Below, piece after piece: positions 52,699-61,524 of a stretch of 64,000 bases of DNA. The notes beneath the pieces are model-generated. The model made no database searches. It saw only the letters and a program-made list of their open reading frames with translations, and had not been told where the DNA came from. The stretch's first letter is position 1, and each line of letters opens with the position of its first letter. The position numbers and the translations under genes are program-made. Source of the DNA: Paranoxybacillus vitaminiphilus (GTDB lineage: Bacteria; Bacillota; Bacilli; Bacillales; Anoxybacillaceae); the NCBI RefSeq assembly GCF_003259935.1, contig NZ_QLMH01000011.1:1-64000 (forward strand), written 5' to 3'.

Positions 52699-53420
52699 TG
52701 GTACGTATTGTTTTAGATGCCGGACATGGAGGAAAAGATCCAGGAGCTGTTGCAAATGGTTTGCAAGAGAAAGACATTACATTAGCTATCGTCAAACATA
52801 TCGGGCGTATTCTTGGCGAATATGAGGGTATAGAAGTACACTATACACGTGTAGATGACCGTTTTCTTGAATTAGAGGAACGTGCGGTGATTGCGAATAA
52901 ATTGAAAGCTGATTTTTTCCTTTCTGTTCACATCAACGCCGGCGGCGGGACAGGATTTGAAAGCTATATTTTCAATGGCAATGTCAGCGCAACAACAATC
53001 ACATATCAAAACGTGATTCATGCGGAGATCGTAAAGGCGGTTGGCAACATCACGGATCGTGGCAAAAAACGCGCGAACTATGCCGTGCTTCGCGAAACCA
53101 GGATGCCGGCTCTTCTAACAGAAAACTTGTTTATCGACAACGTCAATGATGCTGCCAAATTGAAATCAGAGCAATTTCTTCTACAAATCGCGCATGGTCA
53201 TGTTGAAGGAATGGTGAAAGCATTCGGTTTGAAGAAGGAAAAGGAGAAAACGAAGGTGACAAAACCAACGAAAACACAGTATGATCAAGAAGTAGATGCA
53301 GCGTTTGAATTTTTGAAGCAACACGGGGTTGTGACGCAAGACCGCCGGAATGAACCGGTGACACGCGCTCAAATGTTTTTGATGCTGCATCGATTTGCGA
53401 AAAATATATTGAAGGAGTAG
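52698..53420 (+). CDS. N-acetylmuramoyl-L-alanine amidase (Amidase_3, endolysin-like)
   Basis: A 240-residue zinc amidase that cuts the peptide from muramic acid in peptidoglycan. The zinc/catalytic residues are in LDAGHGGKDPG (His), LEERAVIANK (Glu), FFLSVHINAGGGTGFE (His) and ALLTENLFIDN (Glu). There is no signal peptide, as in phage endolysins and CwlC-type mother-cell amidases. The C-terminal 50 residues, with FLKQHGVVTQ and EPVTRAQMFLMLHRFA, look like a small helical phage-endolysin tail rather than a known wall-binding repeat. AAAGGAGGAG precedes the ATG. Confidence 0.82.
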   Translation: MVRIVLDAGHGGKDPGAVANGLQEKDITLAIVKHIGRILGEYEGIEVHYTRVDDRFLELEERAVIANKLKADFFLSVHINAGGGTGFESYIFNGNVSATTITYQNVIHAEIVKAVGNITDRGKKRANYAVLRETRMPALLTENLFIDNVNDAAKLKSEQFLLQIAHGHVEGMVKAFGLKKEKEKTKVTKPTKTQYDQEVDAAFEFLKQHGVVTQDRRNEPVTRAQMFLMLHRFAKNILKE

Positions 53421-53427
53421 CATTTAT

Positions 53428-53460
53428 CCCCTGCGGTTTGGCGTGGGGGTTTTTAATTTT
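53428..53460 (+). terminator. Rho-independent terminator
   Basis: CCCC..GC/GC..GGGG hairpin with TTTTTAATTTTT, just after the amidase gene. Confidence 0.6.
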
Positions 53461-53510
53461 TATACTAAATTTCCACATTACTTTTATGAATATTTCGGGA
53501 ATTAAGAAAA

Positions 53511-53885
53511 ATGAACCTCGATGTTAAACAGATTTTCAAAGCTCCAACTTATGAGCCACTCGCTACAGTTGATGTCTTCTACACATATATTCCTTCTTGG
53601 CAGGTATATTCAGGGGCAAAACGAATGGATATTGCCGTTGGCGATGTCATTGAAATTTGGCTGAAAAAAGGGGCGTACGGCTGGGAGCCTGCATTATCAG
53701 GAAATACAGTGAAACATATCAAGTACGTAGAGAATCGCAAAGAACCGATTCCAGAACCAATTTGGCATTCTATGAAACGAAACATTCGTAACGTTTGGCT
53801 AAGACATTCCAGTGTCACTGTATGGATTGGAATTCTCGCTTTTCTTTTCACGTTCGTTCTGTTTGCTTGGAGAAAGCGCAAATAG
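53511..53885 (+). CDS. Hypothetical protein with C-terminal membrane anchor
   Basis: A 124-residue protein, not recognised. Residues 1-90 are soluble with many aromatic residues (DVFYTYIPSWQVYSGAKRMD, GDVIEIWLKKGAYGWEP); residues about 101-119 form one membrane helix (SVTVWIGILAFLFTFVLFAW), followed by RKRK. The positive tail puts the soluble part outside by the positive-inside rule, although there is no signal peptide. The ribosome site is weak. It lies between the amidase and trpB. Confidence 0.5.
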   Translation: MNLDVKQIFKAPTYEPLATVDVFYTYIPSWQVYSGAKRMDIAVGDVIEIWLKKGAYGWEPALSGNTVKHIKYVENRKEPIPEPIWHSMKRNIRNVWLRHSSVTVWIGILAFLFTFVLFAWRKRK

Positions 53886-53915
53886 AATTTGTTGTAAGAA
53901 AATACAGAAAATTTA

Positions 53916-53944
53916 TTGACTTTCATGGGCAAAGGGAATATTCT
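53916..53944 (+). promoter_or_regulatory. Sigma-A promoter of trpB
   Basis: TTGACT (53916-53921), 17-nt spacer, TATTCT (53939-53944), 37 nt before the start codon. The short leader leaves no room for an attenuator. Confidence 0.6.
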
Positions 53945-53981
53945 AATTATAAAAGTTTGGAAAGCAGAGGAGAGATGAGCA

Positions 53982-55148
53982 ATGAGTTTAGTTCAGGAGA
54001 GAAGAGGGTATTTCGGAGAATTTGGCGGAAGTTTTGTGCCGCCGGAGTTACAGGAAGTGCTTGATTATTTAGAAGAGCAGTTTTTGCAGTATAAAGATGA
54101 TCACGAGTTTAACGAAGAATTTAAATTTTACTTAAAGGAGTATGTCGGCCGCGCAAATCCGCTTACTTTTGCGGCTCGGCTTACCGAGCGGTTAGGCGGA
54201 GCAAAAATCTATCTGAAACGCGAAGATTTAAACCATACCGGTTCACATAAGATTAATAATGTCATCGGACAAATTTTGCTTGCGAAACGAATGGGTGCGA
54301 AGCGCGTAATCGCTGAAACAGGTGCGGGACAGCACGGTGTCGCCACAGCGACAGCTTGTGCAATGTTTGGCATGGATTGCACGATTTATATGGGGGAGGA
54401 AGATACAAGACGCCAGGCTTTAAACGTGTTTCGTATGGAATTGTTGGGAGCCAAAGTCGTCCCTGTGTCAAAAGGGCAGGGAAGATTAAAGGATGCGGTC
54501 GATGAAGCATTAAATGACCTTGTCCAAAACTATAAGGACACATTCTACTTGCTTGGCTCAGCGGTTGGACCCCATCCATATCCAAGCATCGTCAAGCATT
54601 TTCAGTCTATAATCAGTGAAGAGAGCAAGATGCAAATTTTGGAAAAAGAAGGGCGTCTTCCGGATGCCGTGATTGCTTGCGTCGGCGGCGGAAGCAACGC
54701 GATTGGCGCGTTTGCTCATTATATTGACGAGCCAGGCGTACGTCTGATCGGCGTCGAGCCGGAAAAAGCGGCGACGCTGACAAAAGGTGTTCCAGCCGTG
54801 CTTCATGGGTTTAAATGTTTAGTGCTGCTGGATGAAGAAGGAAATCCGCAGCCGACTTATTCGATTGCCGCTGGTCTTGACTACCCGGGAATCGGGCCTG
54901 AGCACAGCTATTTAAAAGTTTCCGGACGTGCCGAGTATTATACGGTGACAAACGAAGAAGTGCTTGAAGCGTTTCAAGTGTTATCGAGAACAGAAGGAAT
55001 CATTCCGGCGCTTGAGAGCACTCACGCGGTGGCATATGCCATGAAGCTGGCGCCGGCATTAAGCAAGGAACAAATCATTATCGTCAATCTTTCCGGACGC
55101 GGCGATAAAGATGTCGAGCAAGTATTTCATATGTTAAAACAACCATAA
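53982..55148 (+). CDS. trpB: Tryptophan synthase beta chain, standalone copy
   Basis: A 388-residue TrpB1-type beta chain. [20 protein letters not shown] is the N-terminus, and the PLP lysine is in [13 protein letters not shown] (about Lys88). [20 protein letters not shown], the PLP-phosphate loop [12 protein letters not shown] and [14 protein letters not shown] follow. It joins indole to serine. No trpA or other trp gene is next to it, and it has its own promoter and terminator-like repeat. GAGGAGAG precedes the ATG. Confidence 0.9.
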   Translation: MSLVQERRGYFGEFGGSFVPPELQEVLDYLEEQFLQYKDDHEFNEEFKFYLKEYVGRANPLTFAARLTERLGGAKIYLKREDLNHTGSHKINNVIGQILLAKRMGAKRVIAETGAGQHGVATATACAMFGMDCTIYMGEEDTRRQALNVFRMELLGAKVVPVSKGQGRLKDAVDEALNDLVQNYKDTFYLLGSAVGPHPYPSIVKHFQSIISEESKMQILEKEGRLPDAVIACVGGGSNAIGAFAHYIDEPGVRLIGVEPEKAATLTKGVPAVLHGFKCLVLLDEEGNPQPTYSIAAGLDYPGIGPEHSYLKVSGRAEYYTVTNEEVLEAFQVLSRTEGIIPALESTHAVAYAMKLAPALSKEQIIIVNLSGRGDKDVEQVFHMLKQP

Positions 55149-55170
55149 ATGCTTTAAAGAATTTTAATGT

Positions 55171-55300
55171 TAAAAGGTTGACCCTAACTAAAGCAAAGTC
55201 TATAGTACATATAGAGTAGAAACACTATATATTATAGATTATAGATTATAGATTATAGACTTCGCGTGAGGTGAGACACTTTTGGGTCAACCTCTTTTAT
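55171..55300. repeat. Palindromic element D with 7-bp tandem repeats
   Basis: Outer arms AAAAGGTTGACCC/GGGTCAACCTCTTTT, inner 9-bp arms AAGTCTATA/TATAGACTT, and four exact ATTATAG units at 55231-55258. It follows trpB by 22 nt and ends in T, so it can act as the trpB terminator. Its right arm (GTGAGACAC..GGGTC) is related to copies A-C. Confidence 0.65.
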
Positions 55301-55476
55301 TTTGACAGTTTAGACATGAACTTCAATTTCGGTATCAACATGATCCGAAAGAATGCGGAATGTATACTGTTAACAATAAAAATCACCTGAGGAAAAAGGA
55401 CGTAACAGGGCAGTTGTTTAGCAAATGGTAAATGAAATGTTTTGTATGATGTCACTATGAAAAACAAAGAGCGAAT

Positions 55477-56553
55477 TTAAACTGCTAACTTCTCAAGTTG
55501 ATAAAATGCTTGGACGATTTTCTCGCTATCAACAGGGATATTCATAAGATGAATAGATTCATGCGGTTGGACGATTTCTTCGGCAATATAAGTTAGTTTT
55601 TCTTTTTCTGTTGCATCAAGACCGAGTTGTTTTAACGTATAAGGAAGCTTTAAATCGCGATAAAATGGAAGCAAATGATGAATTTCATCCCAATTTTTTT
55701 CAAGGGCTAGCTGCACGAGAATTCCATATGCCACTTTTTCTCCATGCAATAAATGATGTGTTTCGGGTACCTTCGTTAATCCGTTATGAACGGAATGGGC
55801 CGCTGCTATTCGTCCATATTGATCACCAAACCCTCCAACCATGCCGCCTGCCATAATAATCGTTTCAATTACTTTGCGGAATGATAAGGTATCGCGTTTT
55901 TCTACTAAGTCGTTTATGGCCGCTCGGCTATGTTCGAGCAGCTCCGTTTTGCAAAGATAGGCCGTTTGATGAGCGATTTTTACGGAAAGAGGAGGGTTGT
56001 TTACTTGGCGAATGATACAATCGGCTTCATACCATTTGGCAAGTGTATCCGCAATTCCGGCTCGAAGATAAGCGGCTGGTGAATGTAGCAATATTTTTGT
56101 ATCAACTAAAACGATTAACGTTGATTTTGGAAAAATATCATAGCGAATAAATGTTCCGTTTTCATCATAAATCACGCTAAGAGGTGTCCAAGCTGCGCAA
56201 GTAGAAGCAAGAGTAGGAATTAATACTACATCAAGATGCGTTTGATTGGCAACGGCTTTAGCTAAATCTAGCACTTTTCCGCCGCCAATTCCAATGATGA
56301 CATCAAAATGCACACAAAGGGACGATAACCGTTCAATTTCAGACAATGAACACTCTCCGTTATATCGGAAAAAGGAATAAGTGAATTCGCCGTTTTTAGG
56401 GAAGTACGGCTCAGCGGCTTTCCATGACCGTTCTCCGCAAATGACAAAAACATTTTTAAAACCATGTCTTTGCAGCAAAGCTTCGAGATGCATTAACACT
56501 CCGCTTTCACATACATAATAATTAGGAGCGCCACGAACTTCGATGATGTCCAT
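55477..56553 (-). CDS. Iron-containing alcohol dehydrogenase/glycerol dehydrogenase family protein
   Basis: A 358-residue protein of the Fe-ADH/GldA fold. The NAD loop is IIGIGGGKVLDLAKAVAN (about 88-105), ASTCAAWTPLSVIYDENG follows, and the metal ligands are Asp in AGIADTLAKWYE, and His in AAAHSVHNGL and HLLHGEKVAYGIL. It resembles the subgroup of E. coli YbdH (HcxA), a 2-oxo-acid reductase, more than classical glycerol dehydrogenase; this is a weak inference. AAAGGGGG precedes ATG 56553. Monocistronic. Confidence 0.75.
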   Translation of the reverse strand: MDIIEVRGAPNYYVCESGVLMHLEALLQRHGFKNVFVICGERSWKAAEPYFPKNGEFTYSFFRYNGECSLSEIERLSSLCVHFDVIIGIGGGKVLDLAKAVANQTHLDVVLIPTLASTCAAWTPLSVIYDENGTFIRYDIFPKSTLIVLVDTKILLHSPAAYLRAGIADTLAKWYEADCIIRQVNNPPLSVKIAHQTAYLCKTELLEHSRAAINDLVEKRDTLSFRKVIETIIMAGGMVGGFGDQYGRIAAAHSVHNGLTKVPETHHLLHGEKVAYGILVQLALEKNWDEIHHLLPFYRDLKLPYTLKQLGLDATEKEKLTYIAEEIVQPHESIHLMNIPVDSEKIVQAFYQLEKLAV

Positions 56554-56591
56554 CTTTTTATTCCCCCTTTTCGAAAGACTAGAATAGGAGA

Positions 56592-56685
56592 AAGAGGGTG
56601 TCTTATAAGGGTCTGACCTCACGCCTAGTTTGATGTCCTATATATTGTGTTGGGGTCTGACCCTGGGTTTTTGGAACACCCTCTT
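56592..56685. repeat. Palindromic intergenic repeat, copy B
   Basis: Outer arms AAGAGGGTGT/ACACCCTCTT (perfect), with inner GGGTCTGACC copies on both sides. It lies between the metQ stop and the dehydrogenase start on the minus strand and may end the met transcript. It lacks about 25 nt present in the centre of copy A. Confidence 0.75.
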
Positions 56686-56696
56686 GTTATACGGAT

Positions 56697-57539
56697 TTAC
56701 TGTTTTCGTTTTAACATCCACTCTGGTTTGCCGAAACCTTTAAATTGTTCATCAATTACTTTTTCAAACTCTTCGGATTCAACGGCTTCTTTAATATCTT
56801 TCACAAATTGCTTGTTTAAATCTTTTGTATTTACGACAACACGGTTACGGTATTGATCAGGCATCTTTTCTAATACAAGTGCGTCAAGCAAGTTCATTTT
56901 TGCTGCTAATGCAAAATTTCCAGGCACAGCAGCCAAATCAACGCTTTCTACCGCACGAGGTAACTGACCGGCTTCAATTGGCTTAAACTGAAGGTTCTTG
57001 ACATTTTCTTTTATATCTTTCTCAGAGACCGTTAGCGGGTTTGCTGCTGGGTCGAGCTTAATGAAGCCTGCATCTTGTAAGATTAAGAACGCTCTTGCTG
57101 CGTTTGTCGGATCGTTAGGAATCGCAATCTGACTGCCTTCTTTCACTTCGTCCAGCGATTTAAATTTTTTTGAGTAAATGCCCATTGGTGCAGTTGGAAC
57201 GGCGATCACTTCTGAAAGGTCAAGGTTATTTTCTTTCGCAAAGTTCTCCATATAAATTTTGTGCTGGAATAGATTGGCATCCAAATCACCGTTAGCAAGA
57301 GCCAAGTTTGGTTGAATGTAGTCGCTGAATTCTACGACTTTTACTTGATAGCCTTTCTTTTCGAGAATCGGTTTAATCGCTTTATTCACCATGTCGCTGT
57401 AAGGACCGGAAGTGGCCCCGATCGTAAGTTCTTTTTTCTCTGTAGAATTAGTAGAATTAGAAGTGGTTTCTTTGCTTCCGCAGGCTGCGAGAAGCCCAAA
57501 GGATAACAGTAAAACGAGAAAGATGGATAATTTCTTCAT
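56697..57539 (-). CDS. metQ: Methionine ABC transporter substrate-binding lipoprotein
   Basis: A 280-residue lipoprotein with lipobox LLAAC (about 16-20). The NlpA/MetQ fold has LTIGATSGPYSDMVNKAI, NGDLDANLFQHKIYMENFAK (the QH-x-Y/P motif), IPNDPTNAARAFLIL and AAVPGNFALAA. It binds D- or L-methionine. It is the last gene of metN-metP-metQ on the minus strand, under the SAM riboswitch upstream of metN. Confidence 0.88.
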   Translation of the reverse strand: MKKLSIFLVLLLSFGLLAACGSKETTSNSTNSTEKKELTIGATSGPYSDMVNKAIKPILEKKGYQVKVVEFSDYIQPNLALANGDLDANLFQHKIYMENFAKENNLDLSEVIAVPTAPMGIYSKKFKSLDEVKEGSQIAIPNDPTNAARAFLILQDAGFIKLDPAANPLTVSEKDIKENVKNLQFKPIEAGQLPRAVESVDLAAVPGNFALAAKMNLLDALVLEKMPDQYRNRVVVNTKDLNKQFVKDIKEAVESEEFEKVIDEQFKGFGKPEWMLKRKQ

Positions 57540-57577
57540 AAAAAATCCCCCTATGATATTTATATTTTTAAAGGACC

Positions 57578-58243
57578 TTATCGCTTATCAACAAGACGAG
57601 CGATACGGTCACCTGCAAACTGAATCATTTGCACAAGGCAGATTAAAATGACAATCGTCGTAATCATGACAGTATTGTCATATCGGTAATACCCAAAGCG
57701 AATCGCAAGGTCCCCGATTCCTCCGCCGCCGACAATTCCTGCCATCGCTGAATATCCGACTAAACTTATCGTTGTAATCGTAATTCCGTGCACAATGCCG
57801 GGACGGGCTTCAGGTAAGAGGACGTCTTTTATAATCATCCAAGGCGTGGCCCCGACAGCAACAGCTGCCTCGATCACACCTTTGTCAATCTCCCGCAAAG
57901 AAGTTTCTACAATTCTGGCAAAAAACGGAGTCGCCGCAACGGACAATGATACAGAAGCTGCTGTAGGTCCGATGGTTGTTCCGGTAATGAGTTTAGTGAG
58001 CGGCAACAGTCCAACAAGCAAAATCACAAAAGGAATCGAACGAATCATATTGACGACAAATCCAAGGATCGATTTAACGGTTGTATTTTCTAAAAATAGC
58101 CCGCGGTCGGTGACGAATAATAAAATTCCTAAAGGAAGTCCGGCGATAATCGCCACCGATAGAGAAATGGCAACCATGTAAAGCGTCTCTAAAAACGCTT
58201 TATTCAGTTCAGGAACTAAATTGATAAGCGAATCAAGCAGCAC
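57578..58243 (-). CDS. metP: Methionine ABC transporter permease
   Basis: A 221-residue permease with five or six membrane segments: LETLYMVAISLSVAIIAGLP, NMIRSIPFVILLVGLLP, and the EAA loop KGVIEAAVAVGATPWMIIKD. GYSAMAGIVGGGGIGDLAIR is a MetI/MetP hallmark. The start is GTG 58243, 9 nt after GGAGG and overlapping the metN end by 11 nt; the longer frame would run far into metN. Confidence 0.88.
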   Translation of the reverse strand: MLLDSLINLVPELNKAFLETLYMVAISLSVAIIAGLPLGILLFVTDRGLFLENTTVKSILGFVVNMIRSIPFVILLVGLLPLTKLITGTTIGPTAASVSLSVAATPFFARIVETSLREIDKGVIEAAVAVGATPWMIIKDVLLPEARPGIVHGITITTISLVGYSAMAGIVGGGGIGDLAIRFGYYRYDNTVMITTIVILICLVQMIQFAGDRIARLVDKR

Positions 58244-59246
58244 TTGCAATGACCTCCAATCCATTTGTTCTTGCGGAAATATAATCAATAGCCCGCTGAA
58301 CTTCATCAGGCTCTCCTGTAAGTTCCATAATGAAAATTCCAAGCGGCATATCTTGAATGTACTCAATTTTTCCATGTAAAATATTCCCTTTTACTTTGAA
58401 GGTTTGGAGCATATCAGAAACAACTGCTTCTTCGGCCATCTCACCTTTGAACTGAATTTTTATAATTGTTCCAGTGCGTTTTTTCAATAAATGGTCAGGA
58501 AGCTCAAATTGCAGAACGCTATGAATAAACGATTTTGTCAGCTCTTCTTTCGGATTCGTAAAAATATCATACACAGTTCCTAATTCGATCACTTTTCCAT
58601 TCTGCATCACGGCAATACGGTCACATATGTCTTTAACGACTTCCATTTCATGAGTAATTAACACAATCGTAATTCCAAGTTCGCGGTTAATCTTTTTCAA
58701 CAAGGCTAGAATCGACTTTGTCGTACTCGGATCAAGCGCTGATGTTGCTTCGTCGCATAAAAGGACAGTCGGCTCGTTTGCGAGTGCACGCGCAATTCCG
58801 ACTCGTTGTTTTTGGCCGCCGCTTAGCTGGGAAGGGTACGCATCGCGTTTATCAGTAAGACCAACCATTTCCAGCAGTTCATTCACTCTTTTTTCAATTT
58901 CCTCTTTTGATTTTTTTGCGGCTTTTAAAGCAAATGCGACATTTTCAAATACTGTTTTTGAACTTACGAGGTGGAAATTTTGGAAAATCATTCCGATCTT
59001 TAAGCGTGCTTGTCGCAATTCCTTTTTATTTAAAGTTGTTAAGTCGACACCATCGATAATAACTTGGCCGGATGTCGGGCGTTCTAAAAGATTTAAGCAT
59101 CGTAACAGCGTGCTTTTCCCGGCGCCGCTATAGCCAACAATCCCGAAGATTTCACCATTTTTGATGGTTAAAGAAACATTATCTACGCCAATGACTTTAT
59201 TTTTTTTGGATGAATATATTTTTACTAAATTTCTTACCTCAATCAT
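58233..59246 (-). CDS. metN: Methionine ABC transporter ATPase
   Basis: A 337-residue ATPase: Walker A GYSGAGKST, signature LSGGQKQRVGIARAL, Walker B LLCDEATSALDP and H-loop ITHEMEVV. The C-terminal NIL regulatory domain (about 255-335, GTIIKIQFKGEMAEEAVVSD) binds methionine and inhibits transport when it is plentiful. GGGGGATTCG precedes the ATG. First gene of the met operon. Confidence 0.9.
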   Translation of the reverse strand: MIEVRNLVKIYSSKKNKVIGVDNVSLTIKNGEIFGIVGYSGAGKSTLLRCLNLLERPTSGQVIIDGVDLTTLNKKELRQARLKIGMIFQNFHLVSSKTVFENVAFALKAAKKSKEEIEKRVNELLEMVGLTDKRDAYPSQLSGGQKQRVGIARALANEPTVLLCDEATSALDPSTTKSILALLKKINRELGITIVLITHEMEVVKDICDRIAVMQNGKVIELGTVYDIFTNPKEELTKSFIHSVLQFELPDHLLKKRTGTIIKIQFKGEMAEEAVVSDMLQTFKVKGNILHGKIEYIQDMPLGIFIMELTGEPDEVQRAIDYISARTNGLEVIASAA

Positions 59247-59325
59247 CGAATCCCCCCTGTTTTTATTTCTCTATTTATTCACATCGTTTCGTAATTGAAA
59301 AGAAGACAGCAAACGTTCACCTTAT

Positions 59326-59448
59326 ACGTGTCTGATCTATAAGTGTTTGACCTCACATGCATTTCACATATATCGTTCATTTATCCATGCGCTGTCTTAC
59401 ATATTGTGTTGTGGGGTCTGACACTTTGCTTTTGGATCAGTCTCGTAT
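59326..59448. repeat. Palindromic intergenic repeat, copy C (degenerate)
   Basis: Same orientation as copy B. Shares GTCTGA..CTATAAG, TTTGACCTCAC, TTTCACATATATCGTTCATT, CATATTGTGTTG and GGGGTCTGACAC with copies A and B but the outer arms have decayed. It sits in the transcribed leader of metN, between the riboswitch terminator and the start codon. Confidence 0.65.
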
Positions 59449-59473
59449 TATTTATCCTTGCAAATTATGATAA

Positions 59474-59640
59474 GAAAAAATGCCTCTTTCATTCAGAAAG
59501 AGGCATCGGGTATCTATTGTACACGACTTATCTTTCAGAATGAAAGCCATTCTGCAGGATTTGGCACCGTTCCTGTTATAAGGAGGTTGCCGGACGTCAT
59601 AGGGCCTGTTCCCTCGGTCACTCTTGATAAGCGGTGATCG
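59474..59640 (-). promoter_or_regulatory. SAM-I (S-box) riboswitch with terminator
   Basis: Read on the minus strand, the aptamer (59631 to 59527) starts CTTATCAAGAG, contains GACCGAGGGAACAGGCCCTATG, ACGTCCGGCAACC, GGTGCCAAATCCTGC, and closes with GATAAG, giving the P1 pairing CTTATC/GATAAG. It is followed by a strong terminator, ATGCCTCTTTC/GAAAGAGGCAT plus T run (59506 to 59474). High S-adenosylmethionine should stop transcription before metN. Confidence 0.93.
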
Positions 59641-59658
59641 TATTCAATTTTTACAACA

Positions 59659-59687
59659 ATAATAATTCTTGAAAAAATGATTGTCAA
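59659..59687 (-). promoter_or_regulatory. Sigma-A promoter of the met operon
   Basis: On the minus strand TTGACA (59687-59682), 17-nt spacer, TATTAT (59664-59659), just upstream of the S-box aptamer. Confidence 0.75.
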
Positions 59688-59869
59688 TATATTTTTATCT
59701 ATGTCAACGGAAGATAACGCTTACATTCTTGGTGTATATAGAAAAAAATTTTTTAACGAGTTTTTCATATAGGCAGGGAAGAACGTCAACATGGTTAGTA
59801 AACTATACGTAATAGGAAAAAGTGATTTAAAATACTTGTATGAGATTAAAAATTTGCGGGGTGATCTTC

Positions 59870-61420
59870 ATGCACGTTGTGACTGCTTCAGAAATGTACG
59901 CGATTGATCGATATACAATTCAGCAAATCGGCATGAGTGAAGAATCGTTGATGGAAAATGCCGGACAAGCTGTCGCTACAGTTTTGCTGGAACGAATTCA
60001 ACCTGCTCAGCGCGTCGCTGTTTTAACGGGAACAGGCAACAATGGCGGCGACGGGTTTGTTGTTGCGAGGGTGCTAAAGAGCCATGGTTATACGACGGAT
60101 TTATGGTTAATACCGCCAAAGGAAAAAGTAAAAGGCGCGGCGAAAAAAGCACTTGAAATCTATGAAAATTCGGGATATGAAGTAAAGAATTACATAGGAA
60201 ATGAGAAGGAATTTATCAAACAATTACGTTATTATGATGTGATCATTGACGCTTTGCTTGGAATTGGCGTAAATGGAGCATTGCGCTCTCCATATAAAGA
60301 AATCATTGAGAAAGTGAACGAAACAAAGGGACTTGTTGTGTATGCGATTGACGTACCAAGTGGAATTCCAGCGGACGGGGGAGAGGTGGAAACAGCGATT
60401 CAGGCGAATGTAACGATTACGATTCAATATCCAAAGCTAAGTGCATACACATTTCCAACAGCTGATTACTATGGTGAATTAATCGTAGTGGATATCGGTA
60501 TTCCTCCGCTTTCTTTAGAAAAAAATGCCGAGTTTCGCCAACTATGGAGTGAAGCGGCTGTCGTAAGAACGCTGCCGGTAAGAAAGCGTTCGTCCCATAA
60601 AGGTACTTATGGAAAAGGGCTTGTGATTGGCGGCTCGCGGAATATGACAGGCGCTGTCACTATGGCCGCAAAAGCGGCTTTAAGAAGCGGAGCTGGATTG
60701 CTGACAATGGCTGTTCCGGATGATGTTTATCCCGTTGCCGCCACCCATATTCCAGAGGTGATGTATCATCCATGCTCATCGTTGAACGGCTGCTTTGCCG
60801 GGGAAATCGATTTGATCACCTTGGATGTTGACGCGATTGCCGCAGGACCGGGCATGGGGAGAACGATGGGAACGAAAAATGTTGTCCAAAAGGTGCTATG
60901 CCAAGATGTTCCAGTCGTTCTTGATGCGGATGCGTTATATTTTTGGAACGATTATGTTTCGATAGTACGTGAACGAACAGAAGCGACGATTTTAACGCCG
61001 CATCCTGGAGAAATGGCGCGAATGCTTGGTGTTTCCATTCACGATGTTGAAAAAGACCGTTTTGGCATTGCCAAGCAATTTGCAATGAACTATGGTGTCT
61101 ACCTTGTGTTAAAAGGACCTTACACCATTGTCACGACTCCAGATGGAAAGCAATACGTGAATACGAGCGGAAATCCGGCGTTGGCAAAAGGCGGAAGCGG
61201 TGATGTACTCACTGGAATCATTCTTGCGTTTATCATGCAGCACGACAACATTCAAGAAGCGATTTGCAATGCCGTGTTCGTGCATGGAAAAGCGGCGGAT
61301 GCGCTCGTCGAGAAGGAGCATTCACCATTGGATGTGCTTGCGACAGATGTTATCGAGGCCGTTCCGCAAACGCTTTTTTCACTTTATAAAAAGGGAGTCT
61401 CGTATCAGAAACAAAGATGA
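59870..61420 (+). CDS. nnr: Bifunctional NAD(P)H-hydrate epimerase/ADP-dependent dehydratase
   Basis: A 516-residue fusion. The N-terminal epimerase domain (about 1-215) has GTGNNGGDGFVVARVL and DVPSGIPADGG; the C-terminal ribokinase-like dehydratase domain (about 230-510) has GTYGKGLVIGGSRNMTGAV, ATILTPHPGEMARML and the active GNPALAKGGSGDVLTG. It repairs hydrated NADH and NADPH. The start at 59870 has GCGGGGTGATC in front; the longer frame would cover this site. Confidence 0.9.
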   Translation: MHVVTASEMYAIDRYTIQQIGMSEESLMENAGQAVATVLLERIQPAQRVAVLTGTGNNGGDGFVVARVLKSHGYTTDLWLIPPKEKVKGAAKKALEIYENSGYEVKNYIGNEKEFIKQLRYYDVIIDALLGIGVNGALRSPYKEIIEKVNETKGLVVYAIDVPSGIPADGGEVETAIQANVTITIQYPKLSAYTFPTADYYGELIVVDIGIPPLSLEKNAEFRQLWSEAAVVRTLPVRKRSSHKGTYGKGLVIGGSRNMTGAVTMAAKAALRSGAGLLTMAVPDDVYPVAATHIPEVMYHPCSSLNGCFAGEIDLITLDVDAIAAGPGMGRTMGTKNVVQKVLCQDVPVVLDADALYFWNDYVSIVRERTEATILTPHPGEMARMLGVSIHDVEKDRFGIAKQFAMNYGVYLVLKGPYTIVTTPDGKQYVNTSGNPALAKGGSGDVLTGIILAFIMQHDNIQEAICNAVFVHGKAADALVEKEHSPLDVLATDVIEAVPQTLFSLYKKGVSYQKQR

Positions 61421-61437
61421 AGTATATGAATACGAAA

Positions 61438-61485
61438 AATAGACCTCTTCCTAGCATTGCCGTTCAAGCGAGGTCTATTTTTATT
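61438..61485 (+). terminator. Rho-independent terminator
   Basis: AATAGACCTC/GAGGTCTATT stem followed by TTTATTTT, 17 nt after the repair enzyme gene. Confidence 0.8.
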
Positions 61486-61524
61486 TTGATATTTCGATGG
61501 TTGCTTTTGGGGCAGTCTTATTTG

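Noticed and set aside
52698-53420. Complete prophage
   Set aside because: Only an amidase and a dubious holin relic are present; no structural, replication or integrase genes lie nearby.
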